From positions 1 through 64,000 of the forward strand of contig NZ_CAAJGM010000055.1 in assembly GCF_900996235.1 (NCBI RefSeq): a stretch of 64,000 nt of DNA. Reading direction: 5' to 3'. The notes under the pieces are model-generated. The model searched no databases, was not told where the DNA came from, and saw nothing but the letters and a program-made list of their open reading frames with translations. Positions 48,601-57,985 of this stretch are shown one piece after another. Both the position numbers and the translations under genes were made by a program. The first letter of the stretch is position 1. Every line of letters starts with the position of its first letter. The stretch comes from Paraburkholderia sp. BCC1885 (lineage in GTDB: Bacteria > Pseudomonadota > Gammaproteobacteria > Burkholderiales > Burkholderiaceae).

Positions 48601-50515
48601 GTATCCGGGGCAAGGACAGGCGTCGGCGCCGGTGCAGTCTTATCCGCAACAGCAGCAGCAACAGCCGTATCCACAGCAATACGCGCAGCCCTATCCGCAA
48701 CAATACACGCAGCCTTATAACGCGCCCTACCCGCAGAACGCGGCGCCTTATGGTGCTCCCGCGCCGTATGCGTCGACGCCGTGGCCGATGTCGCCCGCCG
48801 CGCGCGAGGCGCAAGCCAACGCGGCCGCGCAGGCAGTATCCCAGCAGGGTAATTATCCAGCACTGCCAGGCAATCAGCGCAAGACGAACCGCAAGCAGAC
48901 GATGGCGCGTAACCAGAACGGCACGCGCAGCACGGCCGGCGCGGGACAGCAGTATGCGCAGGCGCCCTATGGGCAGCAAAGCTATGCGCAGCAGCCATAC
49001 TACGGACAGCAGCCCTATCCCCAGCAACAGGCCTACGCGCCGCAGCCGTATCCGCAGCAGCAGACCTACGGGCAACCGGGGTACGGCCAGCCGCAACAGC
49101 CCTATCCGAATCAGAACTACGGCAATCAGGGCTATTACGCTCAACAGCCGTATATTCCGCAACCGCCGGCAGGCTATGCCCAGCCGTATTATCCGCAGGC
49201 GCCCGCTGCCCAGGCCGCGCCCGCAGGAAACGGCGGCAGCTATGCGCCCTCGCCCGCCAGCGTCGCCAGTTCGCAGACGCTCGGGGTTGCAGAAGAGTTG
49301 GCGCAGGTCAATCGCGAGCAGACGAGTACCGTGTCGGCCGGTGTGGTGTTCCGCAATCGCGCCGGAGAAGACGGTCTGTCGCAGTTGACCGATATCGAAG
49401 CCCCCGTGCAGGGACGCATCCAGGCCGGCAACGGACACGTGGTGGTCACGGCCACGCCGGTGACGCTCGACGCAGGCACCGCGAGCGGCCAGCTCTCCAC
49501 CCTGGCGCGCTTCGGCTCCGGCCTCGCGCCCTTTCTGCCGGGGGACACGGCCGCGTCGACCCAGGCCGCCAATGCGACCAACCGGTTCGGCTCGCAAACC
49601 GCCAGTGGCGTCGGGCTGTCGGTCGGCTATGAAACGCACAGCTTCAAGGCCGACGTCGGCACCACGCCGATCGGCTTTCCGATCGAGAACATCGTCGGCG
49701 GTGCGGAGTATGACGGCGGTATCACCGACAAAGTGTCCTACTCGCTCGCCGTCGCCCGGCGCGCGGTCACGGACAGCCTGCTCTCCTACGCGGGCGCCAA
49801 GGATTCAGGCCAGAATCTGCAATGGGGCGGCATTACGTCGAACGGCGGCCTGGCAAGCCTCGCCTGGGACGACGGCACGAGCGGCCTGTATGTGAACGGC
49901 TCGTTCCAGTATCTCGAAGGCAGCAACGTGCCGGACAACTACGCGGTCAAGGGCGGCGGCGGTGTCTATACACGACTCTACAAGGACGCCGATCAGACTT
50001 TCACGGTCGGCGTTAATACAACGCTGATGCGCTACGACAAAAACCTGTCCTACTTCACGTATGGGCAAGGTGGCTATTTCAGCCCGCAGCAGTACGTGAT
50101 CCTGAACCTGCCGATCGAATACATGGGTCGCAACGGCGACTTCACGTACGACTTCAAAGGCTCGATCGGCGTGCAGCATTACCGCTTGAATTCGTCACCG
50201 TATTTCCCGACGAGTGGCAGCGCGCAGGCGGCCGCCGCGGCGAACATGGCTGGCATCACAAACCCCACGCTCGACAGCGGCGCGATTTACCCCAGCCAGA
50301 GTAAAACCGGGGTGGCCTATTCGTTTAGCGCGGTGGGCGAGTATCAGCTCGCGCCGCAGGTGGCGGTGGGCGCGACGGCTTCGCTCGGCAACGCGTATCA
50401 GTACCGGGAATGGCTGGCGGCCTTGTATGTGCGGTATAGCTTTACCAAGCAGGCAGGATTGCAACCGTTCCCGCCGGCGCCGCTAAGTTCGCCGTATGTT
50501 TCGTTGTCGAATTAG
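45650..50515 (+). CDS. bcsC: Cellulose export TPR/outer-membrane protein, with large insert
   Basis: 1,621 aa, clearly longer than most BcsC (roughly 1,150-1,300). ATG at 45650 with GGAG; a signal peptide ends at VLAQA. Residues about 30-850 are TPR repeats. Residues about 905-1200 form a Pro/Gln/Tyr/Ala-rich insert: PYPQQ occurs four times and there is a run of six Gln. From about 1207 to the end is the BcsC C-terminal barrel (SQTLGVAEELAQVNREQTS; GVGLSVGYETHSFKADVGTTPIG; final strand LAALYVRYSF), followed by an unusual 23-residue tail. BcsC is the exit pore for cellulose. Confidence 0.92.
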   Translation: MRLSALALALSLVSVSTATLPGAVLAQASSDPLNVLIDQGKYWQTHHRGDLAEQAWQKVLRIDPKQPDALFGMGMVLADRKDGSGAQQYLARLREVAPNYPSIDELGRRLGESSLRDQTVNDARRLQQSGQSASAVQQYQRALEGKPATPELQLEYYQALAATPQGWDQARHGLQQLAQQNPDDPRFALAYAQHLTYRDVTRREGIAQLQKLSGDSSVGAAARKSWRQALLWLDARASDAPLYQAYLQLAPDDAAVKARSDSMVQQDAAARERAQQNAAVDARGRTVADGFAALDRGDLATARAKFSSVLASSPNDGDALGGMGIAALKQEHFSEARDDLERASRGANPARWKDALLSATYWTYTSDALGARSNGDFAKAKSLFERAIAINPSDVTAQVLLGEMLLNNGDPVGAEQAYRMALRRQADNPDAIRGLVGSLAAQGRGDEALQFANQLNAEQQSKAGGIDRLRGEAQAAQARAAEARGDLGAARSLFEDALLSNPDDPWLRLDLARIYVRQGAVGNARSMMDGLLAARPDMTDALYASALLSAETQDWSAGLAQLDRIPAAQRTDAMATLQHRLWVHQQASLAIQMTRSGQTQQALATLAAAEPVADGNPELIGVVASAYQQAGDSNRAVWLVRSAMSAAPGNPDLQLQYASILLATHQDTELGTVMRQLAATQLTPEQRADFSNLNLAIVIRQCDTVRQRGDLAGAYDVIAPWLAAMPDNADLQAALGRLYTSAGDDRNALASYRAALTRRPDDQSLMLAAIPAATGAKDFRYAESLAGQALNNAPDDPDVLAAVGRMYRAEGKLTLASTYLQRSLVAANTPVTSAAPRAGSAGNVPRGWEIAMRQIGATPLPGTNPFEGKTAVDVPADATSAASTPRAGGGFSITVTTPHSAPAASPYSQSSLPTQTVPNYPPPQPPSPYVAPYSAPYSAPYAPPSAAPLNPSGMPSSSNGAGGYGPDTYGSSQSGLPAAAPLQPYPGQGQASAPVQSYPQQQQQQPYPQQYAQPYPQQYTQPYNAPYPQNAAPYGAPAPYASTPWPMSPAAREAQANAAAQAVSQQGNYPALPGNQRKTNRKQTMARNQNGTRSTAGAGQQYAQAPYGQQSYAQQPYYGQQPYPQQQAYAPQPYPQQQTYGQPGYGQPQQPYPNQNYGNQGYYAQQPYIPQPPAGYAQPYYPQAPAAQAAPAGNGGSYAPSPASVASSQTLGVAEELAQVNREQTSTVSAGVVFRNRAGEDGLSQLTDIEAPVQGRIQAGNGHVVVTATPVTLDAGTASGQLSTLARFGSGLAPFLPGDTAASTQAANATNRFGSQTASGVGLSVGYETHSFKADVGTTPIGFPIENIVGGAEYDGGITDKVSYSLAVARRAVTDSLLSYAGAKDSGQNLQWGGITSNGGLASLAWDDGTSGLYVNGSFQYLEGSNVPDNYAVKGGGGVYTRLYKDADQTFTVGVNTTLMRYDKNLSYFTYGQGGYFSPQQYVILNLPIEYMGRNGDFTYDFKGSIGVQHYRLNSSPYFPTSGSAQAAAAANMAGITNPTLDSGAIYPSQSKTGVAYSFSAVGEYQLAPQVAVGATASLGNAYQYREWLAALYVRYSFTKQAGLQPFPPAPLSSPYVSLSN
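48361..49250 (+). repeat. Low-complexity Pro/Gln/Tyr repeats in bcsC
   Basis: Degenerate repeats encoding PYPQQ, QPYGQ and YAQPY-type units, about 300 codons, placed between the TPR part and the barrel. Composition (Pro, Gln, Tyr, Ala, Gly; few charges) suggests a disordered, possibly self-sticking linker across the periplasm or around peptidoglycan. Length probably varies between strains by repeat slippage. Confidence 0.85.
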
Positions 50516-50596
50516 GGAGGGTGAGCGTTTGGGGGAGGGTCGCCGGGATGTCTTGACGCATGCGGGTGACGGCAGCAGGTTGCTCGCGAGATAAAG

Positions 50597-50633
50597 TTGT
50601 CCACAGAATTCGTTGACAACACTGTGGACAACC
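50597..50633. repeat. Inverted pair of DnaA-box-like sequences
   Basis: GTTGTCCACAG (50597-50607) and CTGTGGACAAC (50623-50633) form perfect 11-base arms around 15 bases. Each contains TTGTCCACA, one mismatch from the DnaA box TTATCCACA. It lies in the 223-base gap between the bcsC end and the end of the YkgJ gene. No T tract, so not a normal terminator. Confidence 0.5.
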
Positions 50634-50738
50634 CCGCCAAATACCGCCCAAGCCCCTGACGCGGAACGACAATCGCGCCGCGTCCTCGAGACTTGCACCT
50701 TGCCCCGCTCGCACCAGAGAAGGCAACCGGGCCACCCG

Positions 50739-51578
50739 CTAAGCCTGCGCCGGAAAAAACCCAAGATACTCGAACGCCGCCTCTCCGGAAGCATCCACAA
50801 AGTCCCCGAGCGCCCCCACCGACACCAGTGTATCCACCGTCGCACGCCGATTCGATACGAAACGCCAGGCTGGCGCCTGCGCCGACGATTGCGCATCAGA
50901 GGCATCAAGTGACGCATCCACCACGCCCTCGGCACTCACCTTCCGCAACGCCGCCAACAACACCTCCCGCGCCGGCGAATGCACCACGAACCCCTCATTG
51001 GCCAACGCAGCCGCATCGATGCCCAGCAGCGCACACAACCTCTGCTTGAGCGGCGCATCCGCCGCGTCGGCCGCGCGTGACTTTTCGGTCAACGCCACCG
51101 TGGCCGCATCCACCAGCCGCCCTGCCCGCACCAGCGGCGCGAGTCCCGGCGTCCAGGCTTCCGGCGGGCAACCCTTGCTGGCAGGCTCCAGTTCAATGAA
51201 CGGATTGATTTCCGCCGGATAGATCCGGCAGACGAAGGGCCGTTCCTCGTAGATGCCGCAGCGCATGTCGGCCTGCAGGTTTGGGCACGGCCCAACAAAC
51301 GCCCCCGTCAGGATCACGACGATCCGCGCCGGCAAGCTGCCGCTCAGCGCCGCAAACGACCGGCGGCGTTTATGCGCCGCCAGCAGATTGTCCGCGGCAG
51401 GCTCTTCCGGCCAGGGCAACGCCTCGCACAGAAGCTGCACCTCGTTGCCGCGCTCGAGCCATGCGAGCGCTTCTGTGACGGTCAACGGCAAGCGCAGATC
51501 GTGACAGCAATTGCCGCACATCGTGCACTCAAAATCGATATCCATACTCATATTCAAATCAGCGTTGCACCGCGCCAT
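50739..51578 (-). CDS. YkgJ-family cysteine-cluster protein
   Basis: About 279 aa. N-terminal FECTMCGNCCHDLRL and the later GPCPNL, MRCGIYEERPFVCRIYP form the Cys pattern of the YkgJ family (CxxCxxCC and C...RPxxCRxYP), which likely binds zinc or an iron-sulfur cluster. Function unknown; the C-terminal half is variable. Start may be the ATG at 51551 instead of 51578. Confidence 0.8.
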   Translation of the reverse strand: MARCNADLNMSMDIDFECTMCGNCCHDLRLPLTVTEALAWLERGNEVQLLCEALPWPEEPAADNLLAAHKRRRSFAALSGSLPARIVVILTGAFVGPCPNLQADMRCGIYEERPFVCRIYPAEINPFIELEPASKGCPPEAWTPGLAPLVRAGRLVDAATVALTEKSRAADAADAPLKQRLCALLGIDAAALANEGFVVHSPAREVLLAALRKVSAEGVVDASLDASDAQSSAQAPAWRFVSNRRATVDTLVSVGALGDFVDASGEAAFEYLGFFPAQA

Positions 51579-51613
51579 GCGTCACCCGCCGGCGGCAGGT
51601 CCGGCGCACTCTA

Positions 51614-52843
51614 TCACGCGGCGGCGTCGAGCGAGTAACGCCTGCAATGTTCGAGGTAGCCGGCCTCATGGCCGCTCACCAGTTCGACGATGCTCTTCCA
51701 GAGCCACGGCGGCGCGTCGATCGTCTTGCCGCGGTTGCGCCGCAGTTCGCCGAGCCACGCCTTGCGTTCGATATCGTCCATCTGCCGAGCATGCGCCTTG
51801 CCCACGACCAACGCCAGAAAACGCGCCGCGCGCATCGCCTCGTCGCGCGTCAGTTGTTCGATGGTCAGCTTCATATCCTGCGGCAACAGCTCGCGGATCA
51901 CCACCGAGCGTTTGGCGAGCCGCGCGGCGCGCATCCGCTCGCCGAGAAACGGCGCGAGATGGCGCGCGCCCTCCACCACCCGCTGCGCGTTGTCGCGCGG
52001 CATGGTGGCGTCGGCATAGCGCGGCGCGGCCGCCTGCGCGGCTTCCTTGATGTCGATCAGGCACAGATCGTCGCCGTCGAGCGCCGCACCGTCGACGTCG
52101 AGCAGCACCGCATAGCGCAGACGTCCAAGCGAACTGCAGCCCTTCACCCAATAGGCCGCGTCGAGCACGGAGACCTTGGCCTCGTCGTCCTCCGAACGCA
52201 ACGCCGTCGCCAGACCCGCCATCGTGCGTTTCTCGAACAGCGCGACGATCTCGCTGCGCTCGCTTTTCGACAGCGGCCAGAAACGCTTGCCAAGCGGAAT
52301 TTCCGGCTCGACGTCTTCGATGCGTTCTTCGGCCAGGTGTTGCCATGAACGTCGCACAGCCTGCTTCATGACGACGCGCACCGCTTCGGGTTTTTCGGCC
52401 TGGATGTCGTTGTGGTCCGAGGCGTCGTCGAAGGCCCGTTCGTAACCGTCAGCGAGGGCTTCCATCATGCGCACGGTGGTCACTCCCGGCAGATCCGAGC
52501 CGCGCGCGGCGGTGGCGAGCGACAGGCCGAGGCGGATCAGATCGTGCGCCGGATTGCCGATCACCGTCTGGTCCAGATCGCGAATCTGGATTTCCACGCG
52601 GCCTTGCGCATTCGCCACCGGCCCGATGTTGCCCGCATGGCAATCGCCGCAGATCCACACAGCGGGCCCTTCCGGCAGCGTGTGATTTTCGATGCCGTCG
52701 AGCCATTCATAAAACTTGGTGGTGTTGCCTCGCACATAGGCGTGTGCCGAGCGCGCCATCTTCGCGTTACGGCGCGCAATCAGCAGATCCTGGCGGGCGT
52801 CCGGCTTGGGAAGTCCAGTACGTGTGGCGTTTTTCTTCGGCAT
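51614..52843 (-). CDS. DUF2252 family protein
   Basis: 409 aa from the ATG at 52843 (the open frame is longer). GDCHAGNIG and RDLDQTVIGNPAHDLIRL are the DUF2252 signatures and resemble the aminoglycoside-phosphotransferase/kinase-like catalytic loop (H-x-x-N) and metal Asp, so it may be an uncharacterised kinase-like enzyme. It follows the YkgJ gene region with 35 bases between; both are on the minus strand. Confidence 0.82.
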   Translation of the reverse strand: MPKKNATRTGLPKPDARQDLLIARRNAKMARSAHAYVRGNTTKFYEWLDGIENHTLPEGPAVWICGDCHAGNIGPVANAQGRVEIQIRDLDQTVIGNPAHDLIRLGLSLATAARGSDLPGVTTVRMMEALADGYERAFDDASDHNDIQAEKPEAVRVVMKQAVRRSWQHLAEERIEDVEPEIPLGKRFWPLSKSERSEIVALFEKRTMAGLATALRSEDDEAKVSVLDAAYWVKGCSSLGRLRYAVLLDVDGAALDGDDLCLIDIKEAAQAAAPRYADATMPRDNAQRVVEGARHLAPFLGERMRAARLAKRSVVIRELLPQDMKLTIEQLTRDEAMRAARFLALVVGKAHARQMDDIERKAWLGELRRNRGKTIDAPPWLWKSIVELVSGHEAGYLEHCRRYSLDAAA

Positions 52844-53245
52844 GGTGGTGGGTTCGAAAGGCGATCGGTTGAGCGCCGGCCAATCACCATGCCACAGCCC
52901 GAATCGGCAAACAACCATACGGCGACGCGGAACAACGTCCACGTAGCTAAACCCGACGCCCAGGAACGCGATTTGCTACCCATCGGCTGACATCGCAGCC
53001 CGATCATCCGTCTGGAGTAATGCCTCTGTGCCGCGAAGCCCGCACCGTATGCCGTTCAAACCTGCCCTGCCCGAGACGGGCTCCCGTCATCTGGAAGTCG
53101 ATGTGGCCTACAATAATTTTCTGTTCTCGAACACGTCCGACGCCTCACGCGCGTGAGCGGCCCGCGTCCCTGCGCCGCGAGCCAGGAGCGCTGCCGCCGC
53201 ACAGCCCGAACACGCTCATCACAGTGATCAAGGTGGAGCAGAACC
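52844..53245. other. Divergent intergenic, nothing recognised
   Basis: About 400 bases between the DUF2252 gene and the hybrid kinase gene, which point apart. No convincing gene, strong hairpin or promoter pair seen. Confidence 0.35.
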
Positions 53246-55753
53246 ATGCCATTCACGGCAGACGACCACGGCTGCCCCGGCTGGAAAGGGGAAATGGCCG
53301 AACGCATCCGGGCTTACGACTGGAGCGCGACCGAACTGAACGCCATCGACGAATGGCAGCAAAGTCTGGTCGCCGCCGTGCAATTCGTACTCGGTTCGCC
53401 CCTGCCGCTCGTGATGCTGTGGGGCCAGCAAGGCTACATGGTCTACAACGACGCCTACGCGGAATTTGCCGGCGGCCGCCATCCTTACCTGCTGGGCAGC
53501 CCGGTGGAAATGGGCTGGCCGGAAGTGGCCGCCTTCAACCGCAACGTAATGGACACCTGTCTGGCCGGCGGCACGCTGTCGTACCGTGACAAGGAACTCG
53601 TGCTGCTGCGCAACGGCCGTCCCGAGGACGTGTGGATGGACCTCTACTACAGCCCGGTGGCCGATGACAGCGGCGCGCCGGCCGGCGTGATCGCCGTGGT
53701 GGTGGAGACGACCGGCCGCGTGCTCACCGAACGCTCGCGGGAACGCGCCGAGGCCGCGCTGCGCGAGGCCAACGAACGCCTGCAGCTCGCGCTCAATACC
53801 GGCGCCGTGCTCGGCACCTGGGTGCTGGACGTCAAGACCGACATGCTAACGGGCGACGAACGTTTTGCCCGCACCTTCGGCATGGCGGCCGAGCAGGCGC
53901 GGCAAGGCGTCACGCGCACCGCGACCGGCGAGTCGATTCATCCTGACGACCTCGAATACGCGCATCGCCTGACGACCGAATCCATCCAGACCGGCAAGCC
54001 GTACCGGGCCGAATACCGGCTGCGCCGTGCCGATGGCGAATACATCTGGGTGCAGGCAAACGGTCAATGCGAATTCGACGCAGACGGTGCGCCTTACCGT
54101 TTTCCCGGCGTGCTGATCGACATTCACGAACGCAAGATCGCCGAGCAGGCGTTGCGCCAGCTCACGGAAACGCTCGAACAACGCGTGACGGACGCCGTTG
54201 CAGCGCGCGCGCTGGCCGAAGAGCAATTGCGCCAGGCGCAAAAGATGGAGGCGATCGGCAGCCTGACCGGCGGCGTCGCCCATGACTTCAATAACGTACT
54301 GCAGGTAATCAACGGCAATCTGCAGATGCTTGCCGCCGAGGCGGGCGATCACCCCGCTACGCAGCGCCGTATCGCGGCGGCCACGCAGGCCGTCAAACGC
54401 GGCGCGCAACTGGCCGCACATCTGCTCGCCTTCGCGCGACGCCAGCCGCTCTCGCCCGCCGTGCTGAATCCGCGGCGTCTGCTCGACGGCATGAGCGAGA
54501 TGCTGCACCACGCGCTCGGCGAAACGATCCGCGTCGAAACCGTGCTGGGTGCCGATCTCTGGAACGTCCTCGCCGATCGCAACCAGCTTGAAAACGCCCT
54601 GCTGAATCTCGCCATCAACGGCCGCGACGCGATGCGCGGCGAAGGCACGCTCACGATTCGCGCCCAGAATCTGCTCGTCAGAGGCCGCACCGACATACCT
54701 GATGGGGAGTACTTAGTATTTTCCATCGGCGACACCGGCGTCGGCATGCCGGCTGAAGTGCTCGAACGGGCCGTCGAACCGTTTTTCACCACCAAGCCCA
54801 ACGGCCACGGCACCGGCCTTGGCCTCAGCATGGTGTTCGGTTTCGTCAAACAGAGCGGCGGCCACACGCTGATCGACAGTGTGGTGGGTCAAGGCACGAC
54901 CGTGCAGCTCTATTTCCCGCGCTGCCACGAAGCCGAGACCGTCGAGTTCCTCGACCAGACCGAAGCGCCGGCCGGCGGGCGCGAGACGATTCTCGTCGTC
55001 GAAGACGATGCGCAAGTGCGCCTGACCGCCGTCGAAATGCTGGCGCAACTCGGCTATAAAGTGCTGACTGCCCCGGATGGCGACGCAGCGCTCGAATTCA
55101 TCAACAGCGACGTACCGCTCGACCTCGTGTTTACCGACGTCGTGATGCCCGGCACCGTCAAGAGCGTCGAACTGGCGCGGCTGGCCGCGGCGCGTTCGCC
55201 CGCGGTGCCGGTGCTGTTCACCTCCGGCTACACGCGCGACGAGATCTTCCATCACGGCAAGCTCGACTCTGGCGTGACACTGCTCAGCAAGCCATATCGC
55301 CGCGACGATCTCGCCCGCAAGGTGCGTGGTGTGCTCAACGCGCACCGCGCCGCACTCGTGGGTGGCCCCGCTGCGCCCTCCTCTGCCGCGACACGCGTGC
55401 TGCTGGTGGAGGACGATTCGCCGTCACGCGAGGCGATGGGCGAACTGCTGGCGACATTCGGCCTGCAATGCACCGCCGTCGGCAGCGCCGAGGAAGCGCT
55501 GGCGCTCGCGCCCGCGCATCGTTACGACATCCTGCTAAGCGACGTCACCCTGCCGGGGCTTTCCGGCGACGCGCTCGCCCGCACGCTGCGACATGCGCAA
55601 CCGGATCTGCGCATCGTGCTGATGTCGGGCTTCGGCGAGCAAGCCGACATCGGCGAAGCCATCCCTGGTGCGCGTCTGCTGCCCAAGCCGTTCGATATCG
55701 CGACCCTGCGCCGTGAACTGGCGGGAGGGTCCGCACAAACCGAAGCGGGTTAG
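53246..55753 (+). CDS. Hybrid sensor histidine kinase, two PAS and two receiver domains
   Basis: 835 aa with no membrane segment, so cytoplasmic. Two PAS domains come first (about 30-160 and 170-300; the second has the [22 protein letters not shown] form). Then a short coiled coil, the phospho-acceptor H346 in [12 protein letters not shown], and the ATPase part with [18 protein letters not shown] and GTGLGLSMV. Receiver 1 has the acceptor D631 in FTDVVMPG, receiver 2 has D766 in LSDVTLPG. No HPt domain is present, so an outside partner is expected. It is 13 bases upstream of the DUF72 gene and may be cotranscribed with it. Confidence 0.9.
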   Translation: MPFTADDHGCPGWKGEMAERIRAYDWSATELNAIDEWQQSLVAAVQFVLGSPLPLVMLWGQQGYMVYNDAYAEFAGGRHPYLLGSPVEMGWPEVAAFNRNVMDTCLAGGTLSYRDKELVLLRNGRPEDVWMDLYYSPVADDSGAPAGVIAVVVETTGRVLTERSRERAEAALREANERLQLALNTGAVLGTWVLDVKTDMLTGDERFARTFGMAAEQARQGVTRTATGESIHPDDLEYAHRLTTESIQTGKPYRAEYRLRRADGEYIWVQANGQCEFDADGAPYRFPGVLIDIHERKIAEQALRQLTETLEQRVTDAVAARALAEEQLRQAQKMEAIGSLTGGVAHDFNNVLQVINGNLQMLAAEAGDHPATQRRIAAATQAVKRGAQLAAHLLAFARRQPLSPAVLNPRRLLDGMSEMLHHALGETIRVETVLGADLWNVLADRNQLENALLNLAINGRDAMRGEGTLTIRAQNLLVRGRTDIPDGEYLVFSIGDTGVGMPAEVLERAVEPFFTTKPNGHGTGLGLSMVFGFVKQSGGHTLIDSVVGQGTTVQLYFPRCHEAETVEFLDQTEAPAGGRETILVVEDDAQVRLTAVEMLAQLGYKVLTAPDGDAALEFINSDVPLDLVFTDVVMPGTVKSVELARLAAARSPAVPVLFTSGYTRDEIFHHGKLDSGVTLLSKPYRRDDLARKVRGVLNAHRAALVGGPAAPSSAATRVLLVEDDSPSREAMGELLATFGLQCTAVGSAEEALALAPAHRYDILLSDVTLPGLSGDALARTLRHAQPDLRIVLMSGFGEQADIGEAIPGARLLPKPFDIATLRRELAGGSAQTEAG

Positions 55754-55766
55754 CTGACCGGCAACG

Positions 55767-56699
55767 ATGAACATTCAGTGCGGCACCGCCGGATGGACCG
55801 ATAAAACGCTGATCGCCTGCAAGCGTTTTTATCCGCGCGGCTGCAGCACGGCTCAAGCGCGGCTGCGTTTCTATGCCTCGCGGTTTCCGCTCGTCGAAGT
55901 CGACTCCGCCTACTACGGCATGCCTTCGGTGACGAATTCCCTGCTATGGTCCGAACGCACGCCGCCCGGCTTCACTTTCAATTTCAAGGCGTTCCGGCTT
56001 TTCACCGGGCATCAGACTTCGCCTGACGCGCTGCCGAAAGACATCGCGATGGCGCTCGGCACATCCGCCGCTTCCGTGACGCGCAAGAAAAACCTCTATT
56101 ACCGCGATCTGCCGGTGGAGATTCGCGACGAGATGTGGCGACGATACCTCGAAGCGCTCGAACCGTTGCGGCAGACAGAGCGGCTCGGCGCAGTGCTGTT
56201 CCAGTTCGCGCCGTGGATCACCCGCGCGCCGCAGGATCTCGCGCATGTCGACGAATGCGCGGCGCGTATGGCGGGCTATACGATGGCGGTCGAATTTCGC
56301 AATCAGTCGTGGCTCGACGAACGCCAGGCGCCCTCGACGCTGGCGTTTCTGCGCGAGCGGCAGCTGGTGCACGTCATCGTCGACGCCCCGCCCGGTGTGA
56401 CGAGCCGCGTTCATACGGTGTGGGACGTCACGAATCCACAACTCGCGATGGTGCGCCTGCATGGCCGCAACACCGCCTCGTGGAGCCCGGGGTCCGGCGC
56501 CTCGGCGTCGGACCGCTTCAACTACGATTACAACGACGCCGAACTCGACGAACTGGCGGCGTCGATTCGCACCATTGCACCCCGCGCCGCCAAAACGCAC
56601 GTGATCTTCAACAACTGCTTCGAGGATCAAGGGCAGCGCAACGCGCTCAGCATGATCGGCAGGTTGGGCGGCGCGGCATCTGTCGCGCCGCTCGATTGA
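55767..56699 (+). CDS. DUF72 (YecE-like) protein
   Basis: 310 aa TIM-barrel-like protein. CGTAGWTDKTLI, FPLVEVDSAYYGMPS, TFNFKAFRLFTGHQ, LGAVLFQFAPW, AVEFRNQSW and LHGRNTASW are the family landmarks. Function unknown. It starts 13 bases after the kinase gene; a shared transcript is likely. Confidence 0.85.
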   Translation: MNIQCGTAGWTDKTLIACKRFYPRGCSTAQARLRFYASRFPLVEVDSAYYGMPSVTNSLLWSERTPPGFTFNFKAFRLFTGHQTSPDALPKDIAMALGTSAASVTRKKNLYYRDLPVEIRDEMWRRYLEALEPLRQTERLGAVLFQFAPWITRAPQDLAHVDECAARMAGYTMAVEFRNQSWLDERQAPSTLAFLRERQLVHVIVDAPPGVTSRVHTVWDVTNPQLAMVRLHGRNTASWSPGSGASASDRFNYDYNDAELDELAASIRTIAPRAAKTHVIFNNCFEDQGQRNALSMIGRLGGAASVAPLD

Positions 56700-56846
56700 C
56701 CGGCCTCGCCACACGGTCCCCGGCGAGCATGTCGCCGCGTCTGAAGCAAACCGCGCTTCGATGCAAAATGCTTCCACCTGCCGCCGCCCGGTGCTCGCGG
56801 CCGGTGCTCGCGGCTGCGCGCCCCCATTTCCAGAAAGGACACATCC

Positions 56847-57902
56847 ATGACAACGCAACATGCAACCCAGGTCGTTCTGGCCTCGCGCCCCACGACACCT
56901 CGCGCGAGTCTCGACAATTTCCGCGTCGAAACGGTGCCGATGCCGGTCCCCGAAGCCGGTCAGGTGTTGCTGCGGGTGGATACGCTGTCGCTCGATCCGT
57001 ATATGCGCGGCCGGATGAACGACAGCAAGTCATACGCGAAACCCGCCGAGGTCGGCCAGCCGATGCCCGGCGAAAGCGTGGCCACGGTGCTCGAATCGCA
57101 AGCCGCGAACTTACGGCCCGGCGACGTGGTGCTCGCGCAAGCCGGCTGGCGCTCGCACGCGGCGCTGCCTGCTGCCGGGCTCAGGAAGCTCTCGCTCGAC
57201 GGTCTGCAGGCCTCGGCCTATCTCGGCGTGCTGGGCATGCCGGGTTTTACGGCATGGTCGGGACTTGAAGTGATCGGCAAACCCAAAGCGGGCGAAACGC
57301 TGGTGGTCGGCGCGGCGACCGGACCAGTGGGCTCGCTCGTCGGGCAACTGGCGAAACAGGCGGGGTTGCGCGCGGTAGGAATCGCTGGCGGCCCGAAGAA
57401 ATGTGCGTATCTGCTCGACGAACTGGGCTTTTCCGCGGCTATCGATCATCGCTCGCCGGAGTTTGCGCAGCAGCTTCAGGCCGCGTGTCCTGACGGTATC
57501 GATATTTACTTTGAAAATATCGGCGGCGCGGTCTGGAACGCGGTGCTGCCGTTGCTGAACCAGTACGCGCGAGTACCCGTATGCGGGCTGATGGCGCAGC
57601 AGTCCGGCAAGCTGGAGCACGACACCTCGACGGATCATCTGGCCGTAACGATGCGCGCCGTGCTTACGCGCAGTCTGCAGATCCGCGGCTTTATCAACTA
57701 CGAATTCACGGAGCAGTACTTCGATACGTTTCAGCATGATGTCAGCGCCTTGCTGCGCGCAGGAAAAATCAAACATCAGGAAGATGTCACCGCCGGCCTC
57801 GAAAATGCACCGCAAGCATTCCTCAATATGCTCGACGGAATAAACTTCGGCAAGGTGCTGGTACAGGTGGCGACGGATCGGGATATTAGCCGGCAAACAT
57901 AA
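56847..57902 (+). CDS. NADP-dependent MDR oxidoreductase (alkenal/one reductase type)
   Basis: 351 aa zinc-independent medium-chain reductase, of the leukotriene B4 dehydrogenase/CurA group. It has [16 protein letters not shown], the [17 protein letters not shown] segment, the nucleotide fold [21 protein letters not shown] and [15 protein letters not shown]. It would reduce enones or enals with NADPH. The first residues after the ATG are somewhat variable. No related neighbours. Confidence 0.87.
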   Translation: MTTQHATQVVLASRPTTPRASLDNFRVETVPMPVPEAGQVLLRVDTLSLDPYMRGRMNDSKSYAKPAEVGQPMPGESVATVLESQAANLRPGDVVLAQAGWRSHAALPAAGLRKLSLDGLQASAYLGVLGMPGFTAWSGLEVIGKPKAGETLVVGAATGPVGSLVGQLAKQAGLRAVGIAGGPKKCAYLLDELGFSAAIDHRSPEFAQQLQAACPDGIDIYFENIGGAVWNAVLPLLNQYARVPVCGLMAQQSGKLEHDTSTDHLAVTMRAVLTRSLQIRGFINYEFTEQYFDTFQHDVSALLRAGKIKHQEDVTAGLENAPQAFLNMLDGINFGKVLVQVATDRDISRQT

Positions 57903-57985
57903 AGTTTCGCCGCGCGCCGCCGATATTGACGGTAATACCGGACTGTCTGGTCCGGACGTCAACTTTGCCGGAGCGCCCTCCCCTT

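Noticed and set aside
48361..49250. CRISPR-like repeats
   Set aside because: Repeats are short, degenerate and in frame, encoding a low-complexity protein segment; no constant repeat-spacer pattern.
47657..49639. 660-codon minus-strand frame opposite bcsC
   Set aside because: Composition is the complement of TPR and repeat codons (Arg/Leu-rich); no domain or ribosome site.
56705..56727. CTCGCC/GGCGAG stem after the DUF72 gene
   Set aside because: Short G/C stem, long loop and no T tract; not convincing as a terminator.
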